Part shown: piece by piece, positions 39,303 through 40,247 of the stretch
Numbering within the stretch: position 1 is the first letter of the stretch
How the letters are laid out: every line of letters begins with the position of its first letter
Source of the DNA: Candidatus Synechococcus spongiarum SP3
Lineage (GTDB): Bacteria > Cyanobacteriota > Cyanobacteriia > PCC-6307 > Cyanobiaceae
NCBI GenBank assembly: GCA_001007665.1
Contig: JXQG01000010.1
Location: forward strand, 1 to 40,247
Length of the DNA stretch: 40,247 nucleotides
Direction of reading: 5' to 3'
Position numbers and translations under genes: made by a program
The notes under the pieces: model-generated
Databases searched by the model: none
What the model was told of the DNA's origin: nothing
The model's input: the letters and a program-made list of their open reading frames with translations, nothing else

Positions 39303-40247
39303 GGCCCTATCCTACCTGATGGCGATGGGTCGAATGTGCTCCACAATCTGCTGGGTCATGCCCTGGCGCAAGGCCATGACGACCCTCCATGTGGATGCTC
39401 CGCGGGCATGGTTCAGACAAAACTCAGTTGGCTTTCTGACAGCTTCGGCGGTATTGGCAACACACCAACGAAGTCCCATTCGCCTTGGCTACAGCAGTAA
39501 ACTCTTCTAACCAAGTCCACACGCGGGCTTTTCCTGTCCCATATGTCGGTCTCAAAGGTGCTTCACGGCCAGCCCCCCGGAGGCAGGAGCAAGGTGCAGG
39601 GCAAGGCGGCCACGGTGGCACTGGCTGGAGGATGCTTCAAAATCCTTCGCAGCGCGACGGGGAAGCGTTTGAACCACACGGCTCACATGGGCACGCTCCG
39701 ATGGAGCAACCGACAGTTGATCTGGGTGATCTCCGGTCAACAAGCCTGCCTTTTGCAGCGCCTTGAGGTCATGGCAGACCTGAGTAGATGCCGCTCAGGC
39801 TGCTGCTCACCTCCCCGTCGCCCTGCTCCGAGTTGTAGGAGCCGTCGCCGCGTGAGTGGGCCAGCGCGGCGCGGCCGTCCAGGCCTTTCCGCTCCAGTCG
39901 CCAGCCAGCAAGGCGAGGGTCCTTCCGTTTGTGTGGCGCCGGTGGATCCTGAGTCAGGTGATGCCTGGTTGGGGGACCTCCCCCTACCCCCGCCGCCAGG
40001 TCTGGACAGGCTGAACAACAGGCCGCAGTAGGGGTTCTCTTTCTCCCTCTTCCCTCTGTTCATCAGGCTTACCAAGGCCACAGGCCAGAGCAAGAGGGGC
40101 TTCCCGTCCTTCCCCTTATCCAGAACTCGGGTTCTTCATGGCGCCATGGAGGCGTTTACCGGCAATCCAAAGGAGACCAGGCCAACCGCAGGTCAACCTG
40201 AACAATCTCTGTTTCCCCGCTGGAGAAAGCCTGCTGGCCGATGCAAA

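Overview
The window looks like a GC-rich cyanobacterial chromosome segment. A marine Synechococcus/Prochlorococcus-like lineage is inferred from gene content: SPS, crtL, an SLH-porin, DUF3134, a Tic20-like protein and a DciA-like protein. Roughly 22 housekeeping genes have clean reading frames: dnaK, aroE, tic20-like, rpsF, argG, mraY, SPS, rsmG, crtL, rpmB, HesB/IscA, rubrerythrin, porin, pspA/vipp1, dciA-like, panE-like, nadE, nadD, a GTPase, CNNM/CorC and pepP. Accessory and defence genes sit between them in at least four places. (1) Positions 1-6650 hold a MmeI-like DNA methyltransferase, an Avs/STAND NTPase with an N-terminal PD-(D/E)xK nuclease, and a DUF5131 (Gp37/Gp68) protein. (2) Positions 13990-15895 hold an ABC/OLD-like ATPase plus a TOPRIM/DUF4435-like effector, resembling PARIS. 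(3) Positions 31580-32186 hold a HepT/MntA-like chimera between two copies of the pepP 5' end. (4) Positions 33517-38774 hold a DUF6088 protein plus type III R-M mod and res. The main observation is that nearly every defence NTPase here carries specific lesions while the neighbouring core genes do not. The Avs frame is open from 1544 to 5788 except for in-frame stops at 2009, 5081 and 5537-5542, and its Walker A lysine is Thr. mod and res each have one in-frame stop, and the res Walker A reads GTGKN. The PARIS-like ATPase has an 11-bp tandem duplication frameshift, an in-frame TAA and an apparent deletion of Walker B, yet its TOPRIM partner is intact. No CRISPR array, rRNA, convincing tRNA or transposase was seen. 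All family names come from motif recognition; no searches were run.
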